Shown one piece after another: positions 1 to 6,285 of a DNA stretch of 9,103 nucleotides. The DNA is from Pseudomonadota bacterium (GTDB taxonomy: Bacteria > Pseudomonadota > Alphaproteobacteria > Rhizobiales > Rhizobiaceae), in contig JAEYXI010000377.1 of NCBI GenBank assembly GCA_023428515.1, forward strand, positions 1-9,103. Direction: 5' to 3'. A program made the position numbers and the translations under genes. The first letter of the stretch is position 1, and every line of letters begins with the position of its first letter. The notes below the pieces were generated by a model, which was not told where the DNA came from, did not search any database, and saw only the letters and a list, made by a program, of their open reading frames with translations.

Positions 1-699
1 CTGCTGGAGCGCAAGACCGACCGCCTCTCCGGCGGCGAGATGCAGCGCGTGTCGATCGGCCGGGCGATCGTGCGAAGCCCCCGTGTCTTCCTGATGGACG
101 AGCCGCTGTCGGCGCTCGACGCCAAGCTGCGCGAGGCGCTCCGCACCGAGCTCAAGAACATTCAGATGAACCTCGGCCTGACCTTTCTCTTCGTCACGCA
201 CGACCAGATCGAGGCGATGTCGATGGGCGACAAGATCGGCGTCCTCAACCACGGCCATCTGGTGCAGACCGGCACGCCGAACGAGATCTACAACAATCCG
301 AAGAACACATTCGTCGCGCGCGCCGTCGGCTCGCCGCCGATGAACCTGATCGACGGCAAGCTCGTCTCGGGGCGCGCCGTGATGGCGCCGCTGAATTTCG
401 AGCTGCCCTATGGCGGCTCCGCCGGCGGCACCGTCGAGGGACGGCAGCTGACCTTCGGCATCAGGCCGGAGGATCTGGTGGTGGAATCCGGCGCGCCGGT
501 CGAGGCGAAGGTGCACGACGTGGAGAACCACGGCGTGGAAAAGATCCTCACGCTGCGCGTCGGCGACGCCATGCTGCGCGCCACCGTCCCGGCACAGACC
601 AACCTCGCCATCGAGGAGGCGGTCCGCTTCTCGTGGAACCCTGGGAAGGTCGTGCTGTTCGATCAGGCGAGCGGCGAAAGTTTGAGGCACGCGAAGTAA
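1..699 (+). CDS. ABC transporter ATP-binding protein, MalK/UgpC type (5'-truncated by window edge)
   Basis: This is the C-terminal 232 residues of an ATPase that powers a carbohydrate-type ABC importer on the inner face of the membrane. The frame is open from base 1. It contains the ABC signature LSGGEMQ (residues 9-15 of the visible part), Walker B VFLMDE (29-34), the D-loop SALD, and the H-loop histidine in FVTHDQ (residue 67). After the nucleotide-binding domain comes the TOBE/OB-type regulatory region with the family motif GIRPED (153-158). Full-length members have about 350-370 residues, so roughly 120-140 residues with Walker A and the Q-loop lie upstream of the window. The long C-terminal domain and RPED motif place it with the sugar/glycerol-phosphate importers rather than amino-acid importers; the substrate cannot be told. 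It converges with the oxidoreductase at 864-1961 and is presumably the last gene of its operon. It may feed the catabolic genes that follow, but that is inference. Confidence 0.95.
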   Translation: MLERKTDRLSGGEMQRVSIGRAIVRSPRVFLMDEPLSALDAKLREALRTELKNIQMNLGLTFLFVTHDQIEAMSMGDKIGVLNHGHLVQTGTPNEIYNNPKNTFVARAVGSPPMNLIDGKLVSGRAVMAPLNFELPYGGSAGGTVEGRQLTFGIRPEDLVVESGAPVEAKVHDVENHGVEKILTLRVGDAMLRATVPAQTNLAIEEAVRFSWNPGKVVLFDQASGESLRHAK

Positions 700-713
700 G
701 GCGACGGAGTCCC

Positions 714-854
714 CTCCCCCTTGAGGGGAGGGAGGCCAGACGCAGTCTGGCCGGGTGGGGTCGCATCGGCAGCGCTCGACATTCCTTTGCGTCGCGCGGT
801 TTTGACGACCCCCTCTGGCTGCTTTGCAGCCATCTCCCCCCTCAAGGGGAGAAG
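714..854. repeat. Large intergenic inverted repeat with internal hairpins (rhizobial mosaic-type element)
   Basis: Two arms of about 50 bases, 714-763 and 806-854, are imperfect inverted copies around a 42-base centre. Each arm has a CCCC...GGGG core (CCCCTTGAGGGG at 717-728; CCCCTCAAGGGG at 839-850). Each also has its own small perfect hairpin: GGCCAGAC/GTCTGGCC (734-741 with 745-752, loop GCA) on the left and GGCTGC/GCAGCC (817-822 with 826-831, loop TTT) on the right. The element fills almost all of the space between two convergent genes and ends 10 bases from the stop codon of the second, so it probably acts as a two-way transcription terminator or mRNA stabiliser. Elements of this look are scattered between genes in Mesorhizobium and relatives (recalled, not searched). 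No transposase gene or target duplication is visible. Confidence 0.8.
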
Positions 855-863
855 ATGCGGCCC

Positions 864-1961
864 TCAAGCTGCCAGCCAGTGCCTGTGCATATCCGCGGCG
901 CGGGCGAGCTGCGGGGCCGTCTTGAACTCGTGGCCGAGAGTCGCGGCGGCGCGCCATGGCCAGCGAGGGTCGGCGAGCAAAGCGCGGGCGATCGCCACCA
1001 TGTCGGCGCGGCCACCGGCTACGATCTCTTCTGCCTGCCTGGCGTCGTCGATCAGGCCGACGGCGCGCACGGGAACGCCGACCGCCTTCTTCACGGCTTC
1101 GGCGAGATGCACCTGATAGCCGGGTCCGGTCGGAATCTTCTGGTGCGGGGAATTGCCGCCGCTCGAGCAGCAGATGTAGGACGCGCCGGCGTCATGCAGA
1201 GCGCGGGCAACCTCGATGCCTTCCTCGACCGGGAGCCCGCCATCGACCCAGTCAGTGACCGAGATGCGCGCGCCGAGCATCAGCTTCGGCACGGCGTGTT
1301 TGACCGCCTTGGCGACCTCGACGGCCAGCCGCACGCGGTTCTCGAACGAACCTCCCCATTTGTCGGTGCGCTGATTGGAAAGCGGCGAGATGAACTGGTG
1401 CAGCAGGTAGCCATGCGCCGAATGCAGTTCGATGAAATCGAAGCCGGCGCGCTCGGCGCGATGCGCGGCGCTGACGAAATGGCCGATCAGCGCGTGGATC
1501 TCATCCTCGGTCAGCGCGTGTGGCGTGTGCCAGCCGTCGGCGAAGGGCAGCGCGGATGCCGACACCGTCTGCCAAGGATCCTGGTTCGGCTTCAGTGGCC
1601 CGCCGCCTTCCCAGGGGCGCTGGCAGGAGGACTTGCGGCCGGCATGCGCGAGCTGCACGCCGAATTTCGTGCCTGATAAGGCAACCCGCTTCGCAGCATC
1701 AAGCGTGCGCTTCGCCGCCGCCTCGTTGTGGTCCGAGTAGAGGCCGAGGCAGCCATGCGAGATGCGGCCGCGCCGCTCGACGTCGGTCATCTCCATGGTG
1801 ACCATGCCGGCGCCTGACAGGGCGTAGGTCATCCACTGCTGCAAATGCCAGTCGGAGGCCGAGCCGTCGTCGGCGGAATACTGGCACATCGGCGCGATGG
1901 CGATGCGGTTTGGAATTTCGAGACCGCCAAGCGTGATCGGCGAGAAGAGATTGTCCGTCAT
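864..1961 (-). CDS. NADH:flavin oxidoreductase, Old Yellow Enzyme family (class III, XenA/YqjM-like)
   Basis: A 365-residue FMN-dependent TIM-barrel ene-reductase that would use NAD(P)H to reduce activated C=C bonds in the cytoplasm. The ATG at 1961 is chosen because AGGAG lies six bases upstream and because it places PMCQYS with Cys26 and Tyr28, the redox-tuning Cys and Tyr characteristic of class III enzymes such as YqjM and XenA. An in-frame ATG 35 codons upstream (2066) has no comparable support. Other family marks are HAGRKSS (106-112), the substrate-anion pair His180/His183 in ELHSAHGYL, the ISPLSNQRTDKWGGS loop, and GLIDDARQAEEIV followed by GGRADMVAIARALLADPRWPWRAA near the C-terminus. 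Length and domain order are complete. It is the last gene of the minus-strand set, 128 bases after the hydroxyacid dehydrogenase. Its physiological substrate is unknown; reduction of an unsaturated or enone sugar intermediate would fit the neighbours but is a guess. Confidence 0.95.
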   Translation of the reverse strand: MTDNLFSPITLGGLEIPNRIAIAPMCQYSADDGSASDWHLQQWMTYALSGAGMVTMEMTDVERRGRISHGCLGLYSDHNEAAAKRTLDAAKRVALSGTKFGVQLAHAGRKSSCQRPWEGGGPLKPNQDPWQTVSASALPFADGWHTPHALTEDEIHALIGHFVSAAHRAERAGFDFIELHSAHGYLLHQFISPLSNQRTDKWGGSFENRVRLAVEVAKAVKHAVPKLMLGARISVTDWVDGGLPVEEGIEVARALHDAGASYICCSSGGNSPHQKIPTGPGYQVHLAEAVKKAVGVPVRAVGLIDDARQAEEIVAGGRADMVAIARALLADPRWPWRAAATLGHEFKTAPQLARAADMHRHWLAA

Positions 1962-2029
1962 GAGAAGCTCCTGGAAGGGGTCGGCCATACTTAAGCGGCT
2001 GCCGCTGTCGCGCAACAGTGTGTGTGGCA

Positions 2030-2049
2030 GGGGCTGATGGGCCAGCCCC
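2030..2049. other. Intergenic hairpin between hydroxyacid dehydrogenase and OYE genes
   Basis: GGGGCTG (2030-2036) and CAGCCCC (2043-2049) form a perfect 7-bp stem with a 6-base loop in the 128-base gap between two co-directional genes. No T-run follows it on the minus strand, so it is at best a weak or attenuating terminator or an mRNA processing/stability structure. The rest of the gap (1962-2089) shows only the ribosome binding site of the downstream gene. Confidence 0.4.
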
Positions 2050-2089
2050 ATGGGTCTCGTCGTCACTACGCCCGAAGACGCTCGTGCTG

Positions 2090-3079
2090 CTACGCCGGAA
2101 AGCGCCTGCGATAGTGTTCGACAACATCAGGATTGCGCAGGTTGGACGGCAGTTCGCCCGACAGCACGCGGATGGTTTCCTCCGCCGCGCCGATGCCCAT
2201 GCGCATCATGCTCTCCTCGGTGATCCCAGCCATATGCGGCGTGATGATCACGTTGTCGAAGCTGAAATAGGGATGGTCGGGCGGCAGCGGCTGCGTCGAG
2301 AATACGTCGAGCGCAGCGCCGCCTATGCGGCCTTGGGATAGCGCATCGATGAGCGCGGCGTCCTCCACGACAGGCCCGCGCGAGACGTTGATCAGCAATG
2401 CGCCGGGTTTCATGCGGGCGATGCGGTCGCGGCCGATCAGCCCCGTGGTCTCCAGTGTCAGCGGGCAGCACAGCACGATGATGTCGCTCGCCTCGACGAG
2501 TTCGTCGACGGAAGCGAAGCGGACATGGTCGGGCAGGTCGCGCGGCGTGCGGCTGTTGACGATCACGTCGAGGCCGAAACCTTTCGCCGCGATGTCGGCG
2601 ATGTGGCGCCCGACCGCGCCGAAGCCGATGATGCCGACGGTTCGGCCGGAAAGGTCGTTGCCGGAGGCCGCATGCTCGCGCCCGGCGAGCCAGCCGATCT
2701 CCCTGAGGTCGTGGTCGACTCTGCGGAATTTTCGCAACAACGCCATCGAGGTCCAGATGGCGTGTTCGGCAACCGTGCGGGCGTTGGCGCCCGGCACGTT
2801 GGCGACCAGCACGCCGGCCCGGGTCGCCGCCTCTATCGGGATCATGTCGAGGCCGGCGCCGTGGCGGATCGCCGCCCGCAGTTTTTTCGCGCGCTCGAAC
2901 AGCACCGGCGGGAGGTTGGCGCGCACGATGACGATGTCGGCGTCGCGCGCCTCATCGGCCAGCGTCACCGCATCATTCGCGGTCGCCACCACGAGCTTGC
3001 CGTGGCCCTTGAGCAGGGACGCCGCCTGCTCGTGCAGCGGATGGGTCGAGAAGATGACGGGCTTTTTCTGACGAGGCAT
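2090..3079 (-). CDS. D-2-hydroxyacid dehydrogenase, NAD-binding (SerA/hydroxypyruvate reductase-like)
   Basis: A complete 329-residue cytoplasmic dehydrogenase of the D-isomer-specific 2-hydroxyacid family, interconverting a 2-hydroxy acid and a 2-keto acid with NAD(P). The N-terminal catalytic half includes the substrate loop LRAAIRHGAGLDMIP (68-81). The Rossmann glycine motif GFGAVG is at 152-157. Arg234 in NVSRG and His282 in TPHMAG are the usual catalytic Arg and His. The third member of the triad, normally Glu in an EP context, is Gln263 here (STQPLPPDHP), read clearly as CAG. Spacing Arg-to-residue-263 is 29, as in the family, so this is a true substitution at that position. The start at 3079 has only a weak purine-rich ribosome site (GAAGAA), and I see no better start. 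It sits 202 bases after the GntR gene, with repeat fragments between them. Substrate is not determinable; glyoxylate, hydroxypyruvate or a sugar-derived 2-keto acid are all possible. Confidence 0.93.
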   Translation of the reverse strand: MPRQKKPVIFSTHPLHEQAASLLKGHGKLVVATANDAVTLADEARDADIVIVRANLPPVLFERAKKLRAAIRHGAGLDMIPIEAATRAGVLVANVPGANARTVAEHAIWTSMALLRKFRRVDHDLREIGWLAGREHAASGNDLSGRTVGIIGFGAVGRHIADIAAKGFGLDVIVNSRTPRDLPDHVRFASVDELVEASDIIVLCCPLTLETTGLIGRDRIARMKPGALLINVSRGPVVEDAALIDALSQGRIGGAALDVFSTQPLPPDHPYFSFDNVIITPHMAGITEESMMRMGIGAAEETIRVLSGELPSNLRNPDVVEHYRRRFPA

Positions 3080-3165
3080 GAGTTCTTCGAAACCTTTGCC
3101 ACCACACTGCGGCCCAGCCGCTCATCTACGCTCACCTGCAGCCTACGACCGCACGCGATCTGGTT

Positions 3166-3190
3166 CCCACTTTTCCCGGATTTGCGCTAG
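3166..3190. repeat. Half copy (right part) of the GCAATTCC palindromic repeat
   Basis: This stretch resembles the right half of the palindromic element that is complete at 4007-4058: it shares CACTTTT, a GG-A-TTGC arm variant and the terminal CTAG. No matching left arm is found nearby, so it is a decayed or partial copy. It lies in the gap between the GntR gene and the hydroxyacid dehydrogenase gene. The remaining bases of that gap (3080-3281) hold this fragment, the fuller copy at 3233-3285, and nothing else I can support. Confidence 0.5.
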
Positions 3191-3232
3191 AGGGTTTTCG
3201 CTTTCCTCCGCAGCGCGAAGCCACTCTATCTA

Positions 3233-3285
3233 CTTGTTTTTATGCAATTCCGGGCGCGCCCCGTACTTTGCCGGGATTGCGCTAG
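3233..3285. repeat. Palindromic GCAATTCC repeat, copy A, overlapping the end of the GntR gene
   Basis: Left arm GCAATTCC (3244-3251) and right arm GGGATTGC (3273-3280, one mismatch to a perfect complement) enclose a 21-base loop region, followed by CTAG. Upstream is a T-rich lead-in (CTTGTTTTTATG, from 3233). The TAG that ends the GntR gene, on the minus strand at 3284-3282, lies in the CTAG edge of the element. On the minus strand the element directly follows the coding sequence, where it could act as a transcript 3' end or stability hairpin. The same layout recurs at 4007-4058. Similar elements occur in many rhizobial intergenic regions (recalled, not searched). Confidence 0.7.
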
Positions 3286-3995
3286 GCCGGCGCAAGCGTC
3301 TTCCCCGCCTCCTCGGTGCCGCCCTGGATGAGGCCCTTCCAGTAGCTCTCGACGCCCTGGAGATGTGCGCTCATCAGCGCCTGGGCGAGATTGCCGTCGC
3401 GCTTCACCAGCGCGTCGAAGATCTGCAGGTGCTCGCCATGCGATTTGCGGCCGCGCTCGGGGTCCTGGAAATAGATCGGCAGGCGCTGCTCGCCCATCAC
3501 GTAGTAGACGCTGCAGACCTTGTGGAAGACGCTGTTCTTGGTGGCGCGCACGATCTCCAGGTGAAAATCGCGGTCCTCCCTGGCGATGCCCTCGCCGGCG
3601 TCAAGCCTGAGTTCCGTCTCATGCAGGATCTCGCGCAAGCGCTCGTAATTCTCCTCGGTCGCCCTGCTGCAGGCGAGCTCCGCCGCCTTGATCTCGTGGA
3701 TCTTCCGGAGCTCCACCGTCTCGTAGATCTGGATCGGGTCGAGCGGCACTCCGGCCTTGGCGAACAGCGCCATCGCCTCGACGCTTGCCTGCCTCGTGGT
3801 GAGATAGATGCCGGATTTGGCGCGTCGCTCGACGATCTGCATGGCCTCGAGAATGGCCAGCGCCTCGCGGATCTGTCCGCGGCTGACGGAAAAATGCTCG
3901 GCCAGCTCGCGCTCGGAAGGCGTGCGCCCCGTCTCCTTGTTGGATGCGGAGAACAGGTAGGCGGCGAGCTCGGCGAGCAGATTCTTCTCTTTCAT
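3282..3995 (-). CDS. GntR-family transcriptional regulator, FadR subfamily (FCD domain)
   Basis: A 237-residue DNA-binding regulator, most likely a repressor released by a metabolite of the surrounding pathway. The winged helix-turn-helix occupies about residues 1-68, with the recognition region PSERELAEHFSVSRGQIREAL (26-46) and wing GIYL. The rest is an all-helical FCD ligand-binding domain. Asp141, His145, His189 and His211 occupy the usual metal-site positions (D-x-x-F-H, E-H, and x-x-H-L), which suggests binding of a carboxylate ligand such as a sugar acid. ATG 3995 is preferred over the in-frame ATG at 4025 because AGAGGA lies six bases upstream of it, and because the longer form would add only a basic tail and run into the repeat at 4007-4058. 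It sits inside the catabolic run, 59 bases after the dehydratase gene. Candidate operators are at 6252-6271 and 6437-6447. That it controls this cluster is inferred from position and operator type. Confidence 0.94.
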   Translation of the reverse strand: MKEKNLLAELAAYLFSASNKETGRTPSERELAEHFSVSRGQIREALAILEAMQIVERRAKSGIYLTTRQASVEAMALFAKAGVPLDPIQIYETVELRKIHEIKAAELACSRATEENYERLREILHETELRLDAGEGIAREDRDFHLEIVRATKNSVFHKVCSVYYVMGEQRLPIYFQDPERGRKSHGEHLQIFDALVKRDGNLAQALMSAHLQGVESYWKGLIQGGTEEAGKTLAPA

Positions 3996-4006
3996 GGTCC
4001 GTCCTC

Positions 4007-4058
4007 TACGCAATTCCGGACGCAAAACCGCTATGCACTTTTGCTGGAATTGCTCTAG
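4007..4058. repeat. Palindromic GCAATTCC repeat, copy C, between dehydratase and GntR genes
   Basis: Perfect 8-bp arms GCAATTCC (4010-4017) and GGAATTGC (4046-4053) flank a 28-base interior that includes AAAACCGC and GCACTTTT, and the element ends in CTAG. It takes up nearly the entire 59-base gap between the dehydratase and the GntR gene. The TAG stop of the dehydratase (minus strand, 4057-4055) is inside the CTAG edge, and the other edge reaches to within about 12 bases of the GntR start. As RNA it would fold just upstream of the GntR ribosome site, so it could separate expression of enzyme and regulator. Confidence 0.75.
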
Positions 4059-5224
4059 GCGCCCTGCGCGTGGGCCTCCAGGAACTTTTCCGACACGGTA
4101 AAACCGAGGCCAGGCTTTTCCGGGATGGCGATCAGGCCGTCGCTGACTTCGATCCGCTCCTCGGCAAGGTCGTGGATCATCGGATTAGCCCCCAGCGAAT
4201 ATTCCACTGTGAAAGCAGCCGGCGACGCCGCGCATATATGCAGCCCGGCAAAGAAGCAAGGCGCGCCGGCCCAGAGATGCGGCGCGAGGCGGAGATTGAA
4301 GGCGCTGGCGATCGCGCCGATCTTCATCGCCTCCGAAATGCCGCCGCAGAAGGCGGGGTCCGGCTGGAAGATGTCGGCGGCCTTGAGCACGGCGAGATCG
4401 CGGAAGGCGTATCGCGTCGCCTCGCTCTCGCCGGTGGAGACCGGCACGCTTCCGCTGGCGCGGAGCTCGGCCATGCCCGGCTTGTCGTCGGCGATCACCG
4501 GCTCCTCGAACCAGGCGAGGTTGCAGTCCTCGACCATCTGGACGAAGCGCCGCGCGCCGGCGACCGTGTAGGTGCCGTGCGCGTCGACGGCGAGCTCGAT
4601 GTCGGGGCCGATCGCCTCGCGCGCCGCCTTGACGCGCGCTGCCGAGACATGCGGCGCGCCGTCCATGGCGCCGACCCGCATCTTCACCGCCTTGAATCCG
4701 CCCTGGTCGATATAGGATTGGAGTTGCTCGCCGATCCTGTCGGCCGGGGCCCAGCCGCCCGAGGCATAGGCCGGCATGCGCTCCAGCTTGCGGCCGCCGA
4801 GCAGCCGCCAGACCGGGACGCCGAGCGACTTGCCGAGAATGTCCCACAGAGCGATGTCGACCGCCGAGATGGCTGAGATTGTCAGGCCGCGCCGGGCCAT
4901 CTGCGGCATGGCATGGCCCTCCTTCACCGCGAGATCCGAGCGGACGCCATTATAAAGCATTTCCCAGATCACGCCGATGTCGCCGGCATGTTTTCCGACG
5001 AGCTGCGGGCCGACCTCGTGGTTGAGCATATGGACGAGCGCGCCATAGTCGCCGGCGCTGCCTGCGGCGTTCTTGCCTTCGCCCCAGCCGACCAGCCCGG
5101 CATCGGTCTCGATGCGCAGGATGGCGGCTTCGAAGGTTCGCACCTGGCCGAAGTCGCTGCGGTGCTGGCGGCTTGTCTCGATGGGGACGCGGACCCACCA
5201 GGCCCTGACACTCTTGATACGCAT
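4055..5224 (-). CDS. Enolase-superfamily enzyme, mandelate racemase/muconate lactonizing type (probable sugar-acid dehydratase)
   Basis: A complete 389-residue Mg2+-dependent enzyme that abstracts the proton alpha to a carboxylate; in this subgroup the usual reaction is dehydration of an aldonic or uronic acid to a 2-keto-3-deoxy acid. The N-terminal capping domain (about 1-130) ends in the LLGGRKLERMPAYAS region that leads into the barrel. Visible active-site residues are Lys181-Met-Arg183 at the KxK/KxR position, metal ligands Asp214 (AVDAHG), Glu240 (FEEP) and Glu266 (TGES), the Asp289 (FQPDPAFCGG) plus His316 (APHLW) dyad, and Glu341 (VEYS). This is the mandelate-racemase arrangement, with the second lysine replaced by arginine. 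The ATG at 5224 has AAGGAG four bases upstream. It lies 42 bases after the epimerase-like gene and is surely cotranscribed with it. The exact substrate cannot be assigned by eye; a hexonate or pentonate is likeliest. Confidence 0.93.
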   Translation of the reverse strand: MRIKSVRAWWVRVPIETSRQHRSDFGQVRTFEAAILRIETDAGLVGWGEGKNAAGSAGDYGALVHMLNHEVGPQLVGKHAGDIGVIWEMLYNGVRSDLAVKEGHAMPQMARRGLTISAISAVDIALWDILGKSLGVPVWRLLGGRKLERMPAYASGGWAPADRIGEQLQSYIDQGGFKAVKMRVGAMDGAPHVSAARVKAAREAIGPDIELAVDAHGTYTVAGARRFVQMVEDCNLAWFEEPVIADDKPGMAELRASGSVPVSTGESEATRYAFRDLAVLKAADIFQPDPAFCGGISEAMKIGAIASAFNLRLAPHLWAGAPCFFAGLHICAASPAAFTVEYSLGANPMIHDLAEERIEVSDGLIAIPEKPGLGFTVSEKFLEAHAQGA

Positions 5225-5258
5225 ACTGCTCCTTCTGGGTGCGGTGGGTCGCTGGTGG

Positions 5259-5276
5259 GCCGGCCGTCAGGCCGGC
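5259..5276. other. GC-rich hairpin spanning the stop codon of the epimerase-like gene
   Basis: GCCGGCC (5259-5265) and GGCCGGC (5270-5276) form a perfect, all-GC 7-bp stem with the tetraloop GTCA. The minus-strand TGA stop of the upstream gene (5269-5267) is in the loop. There is no following T-run, and the next gene starts only 35 bases further on, so it is more likely an mRNA stability or polarity element than a full terminator. Confidence 0.5.
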
Positions 5277-6169
5277 ATCTTCTTGCCGATCAGCGGCAGG
5301 ATGGTCTCGGCCGTGATGCGCATCTGGTCGGTGTAGAATTTCTCCGTCAGCACGCTCGAGCCGTGGTCCTGGATGAACTTCAACTGCTCGGGCGAGATGT
5401 CGACGGGATTGCGCTCGACCATGTCCGGGTAGCGGTTGGCCGGCGTACGGTCGACCGGCGCGACGAACTCGTTGGTGAGCGCGCCGTCATAGCCGATGTC
5501 CTTGAGGATGCCGACGATCTTCGGCCAGTCGATGGTGCCGAGGCCGGCGGCGAAGCGGTTGTTGTCGGCGATATGGAAGTCGAACAGGCGCTTGCCGGCC
5601 TTGCGGATCGCCTCCTCGACGTCGAACTCCTCCATGTGGATGTGGTAGGCGTCGAGGCAGACGCCGCATTCGGGGCTGACCGCATCGGCGAGCGCCAGCG
5701 CCTGCTCGCCGCGGTTGAAGATGTAGGTCTCGAAGCGGTTGAGCGGCTCGATCGCGATCCTGACGCCGACCTTCTTGGCGTGGGTGAAGCATTCGCGGGT
5801 GGCGTCGACCAGCCACTGCCACTCCTCGGCCTCGGTGGCGTCAGGCGTCACCTTGCCGACGGTGCCGGGGACCAGCGTAATGATCTGGCCGTCGAGCTCG
5901 CTCACCATGGTGAGCACGTCCTTGACGTATTGCACCGAGCGCTCGCGCTGGCCCTGGTCCTTGGCGGCGAGGTTGCGCTCGCCGAGCATCAGCGTGACGG
6001 CGCCCCAGCAGCTTATGCCGTATTCCTTGAGGAGCTTGCGCGTCTCGGCCGGCTTGTACTGCTCGGGCTCGCCGGAAATCTCGATCGACTCGTAGCCGAA
6101 CTTCTTGATCCGCTTGAGCGTGACTTCCAGCGGCTCGGCGCGCATCCAGTTGTGGGTGGACAGATGCAT
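5267..6169 (-). CDS. Sugar isomerase/epimerase, D-tagatose/D-psicose 3-epimerase-like TIM barrel
   Basis: A 300-residue xylose-isomerase-like TIM barrel of the AP-endonuclease-2 fold, predicted to epimerise or isomerise a ketose with a divalent metal. Metal ligands are Glu141 (IEPLNRFE), Asp173 (CLDAYHIHMEE), His199 (DFHIADNNR) and Glu234 (TNEF); His176 and Arg205 complete the usual set. The spacings 32, 26 and 35 match those I recall for the Pseudomonas cichorii D-tagatose 3-epimerase ligands (33, 26, 35), which supports this subfamily over IolE or endonuclease IV. The ATG at 6169 is chosen because GGGAG precedes it at a suitable distance; an in-frame ATG at 6268 would lie inside the operator region and add 33 residues unlike the family. 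It is the first gene of the minus-strand operon and the promoter-proximal partner of the dehydratase. The true substrate might be a sugar, keto-sugar or cyclitol derivative. Confidence 0.93.
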   Translation of the reverse strand: MHLSTHNWMRAEPLEVTLKRIKKFGYESIEISGEPEQYKPAETRKLLKEYGISCWGAVTLMLGERNLAAKDQGQRERSVQYVKDVLTMVSELDGQIITLVPGTVGKVTPDATEAEEWQWLVDATRECFTHAKKVGVRIAIEPLNRFETYIFNRGEQALALADAVSPECGVCLDAYHIHMEEFDVEEAIRKAGKRLFDFHIADNNRFAAGLGTIDWPKIVGILKDIGYDGALTNEFVAPVDRTPANRYPDMVERNPVDISPEQLKFIQDHGSSVLTEKFYTDQMRITAETILPLIGKKMPA

Positions 6170-6251
6170 GGTCTTCTCTCCCGAAATTCGCCCGTGCGCC
6201 TGAAGCGCGACGGCATTGGCTCCTCTTCCCTCCCCGCTCAATGAACCGGTC

Positions 6252-6271
6252 CAATCTGGTTCGACCAATTG
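6252..6271. promoter_or_regulatory. Probable FadR-type GntR operator upstream of the minus-strand operon
   Basis: The core TGGT-TCG-ACCA (6257-6267) with flanks gives CAAnnTGGTnnnACCAnnTTG, a palindrome with seven of nine base pairs matching around the centre at 6262. TGGTnnnACCA is the core known for operators of FadR, LldR and PdhR-like regulators, the same subfamily as the regulator at 3282-3995. It lies about 90 bases before the ATG of the epimerase-like gene and just downstream of a TATAGA -10-like box on the minus strand (6291-6286), a position suited to repression. Confidence 0.6.
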
Positions 6272-6285
6272 GGGCTGGATCGACC

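Noticed and set aside
633..1676. 347-codon plus-strand ORF across the ABC gene end, the inverted repeat and the OYE gene
   Set aside because: It runs through a non-coding palindromic element and antisense to a clear enzyme gene; no domain is visible.
1962..2066. N-terminal extension of the OYE to an upstream ATG
   Set aside because: The ATG at 1961 has a good ribosome site and puts Cys26/Tyr28 at the usual family positions; the extension has no family similarity.
3244..3280. CRISPR repeat or transposon end
   Set aside because: The repeat copies are unequal, irregularly spaced and palindromic, with no regular spacers, no cas genes and no transposase.
3078..4058. 326-codon plus-strand ORF antisense to the GntR gene
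   Set aside because: It begins and ends in repeat sequence and has no recognisable protein family; the minus-strand regulator explains the coding signal.
4913..6244. 443-codon plus-strand ORF antisense to the dehydratase and epimerase-like genes
   Set aside because: It crosses two well-supported genes and their intergenic hairpin, shows no recognisable domain, and is rich in Arg/Ala/Asp/Val as expected for an antisense frame in GC-rich DNA.
6170..6268. N-terminal extension of the epimerase-like protein to ATG 6268
   Set aside because: It would code through the operator-like palindrome, lacks a ribosome site, and MHLSTHNW is a normal barrel start.
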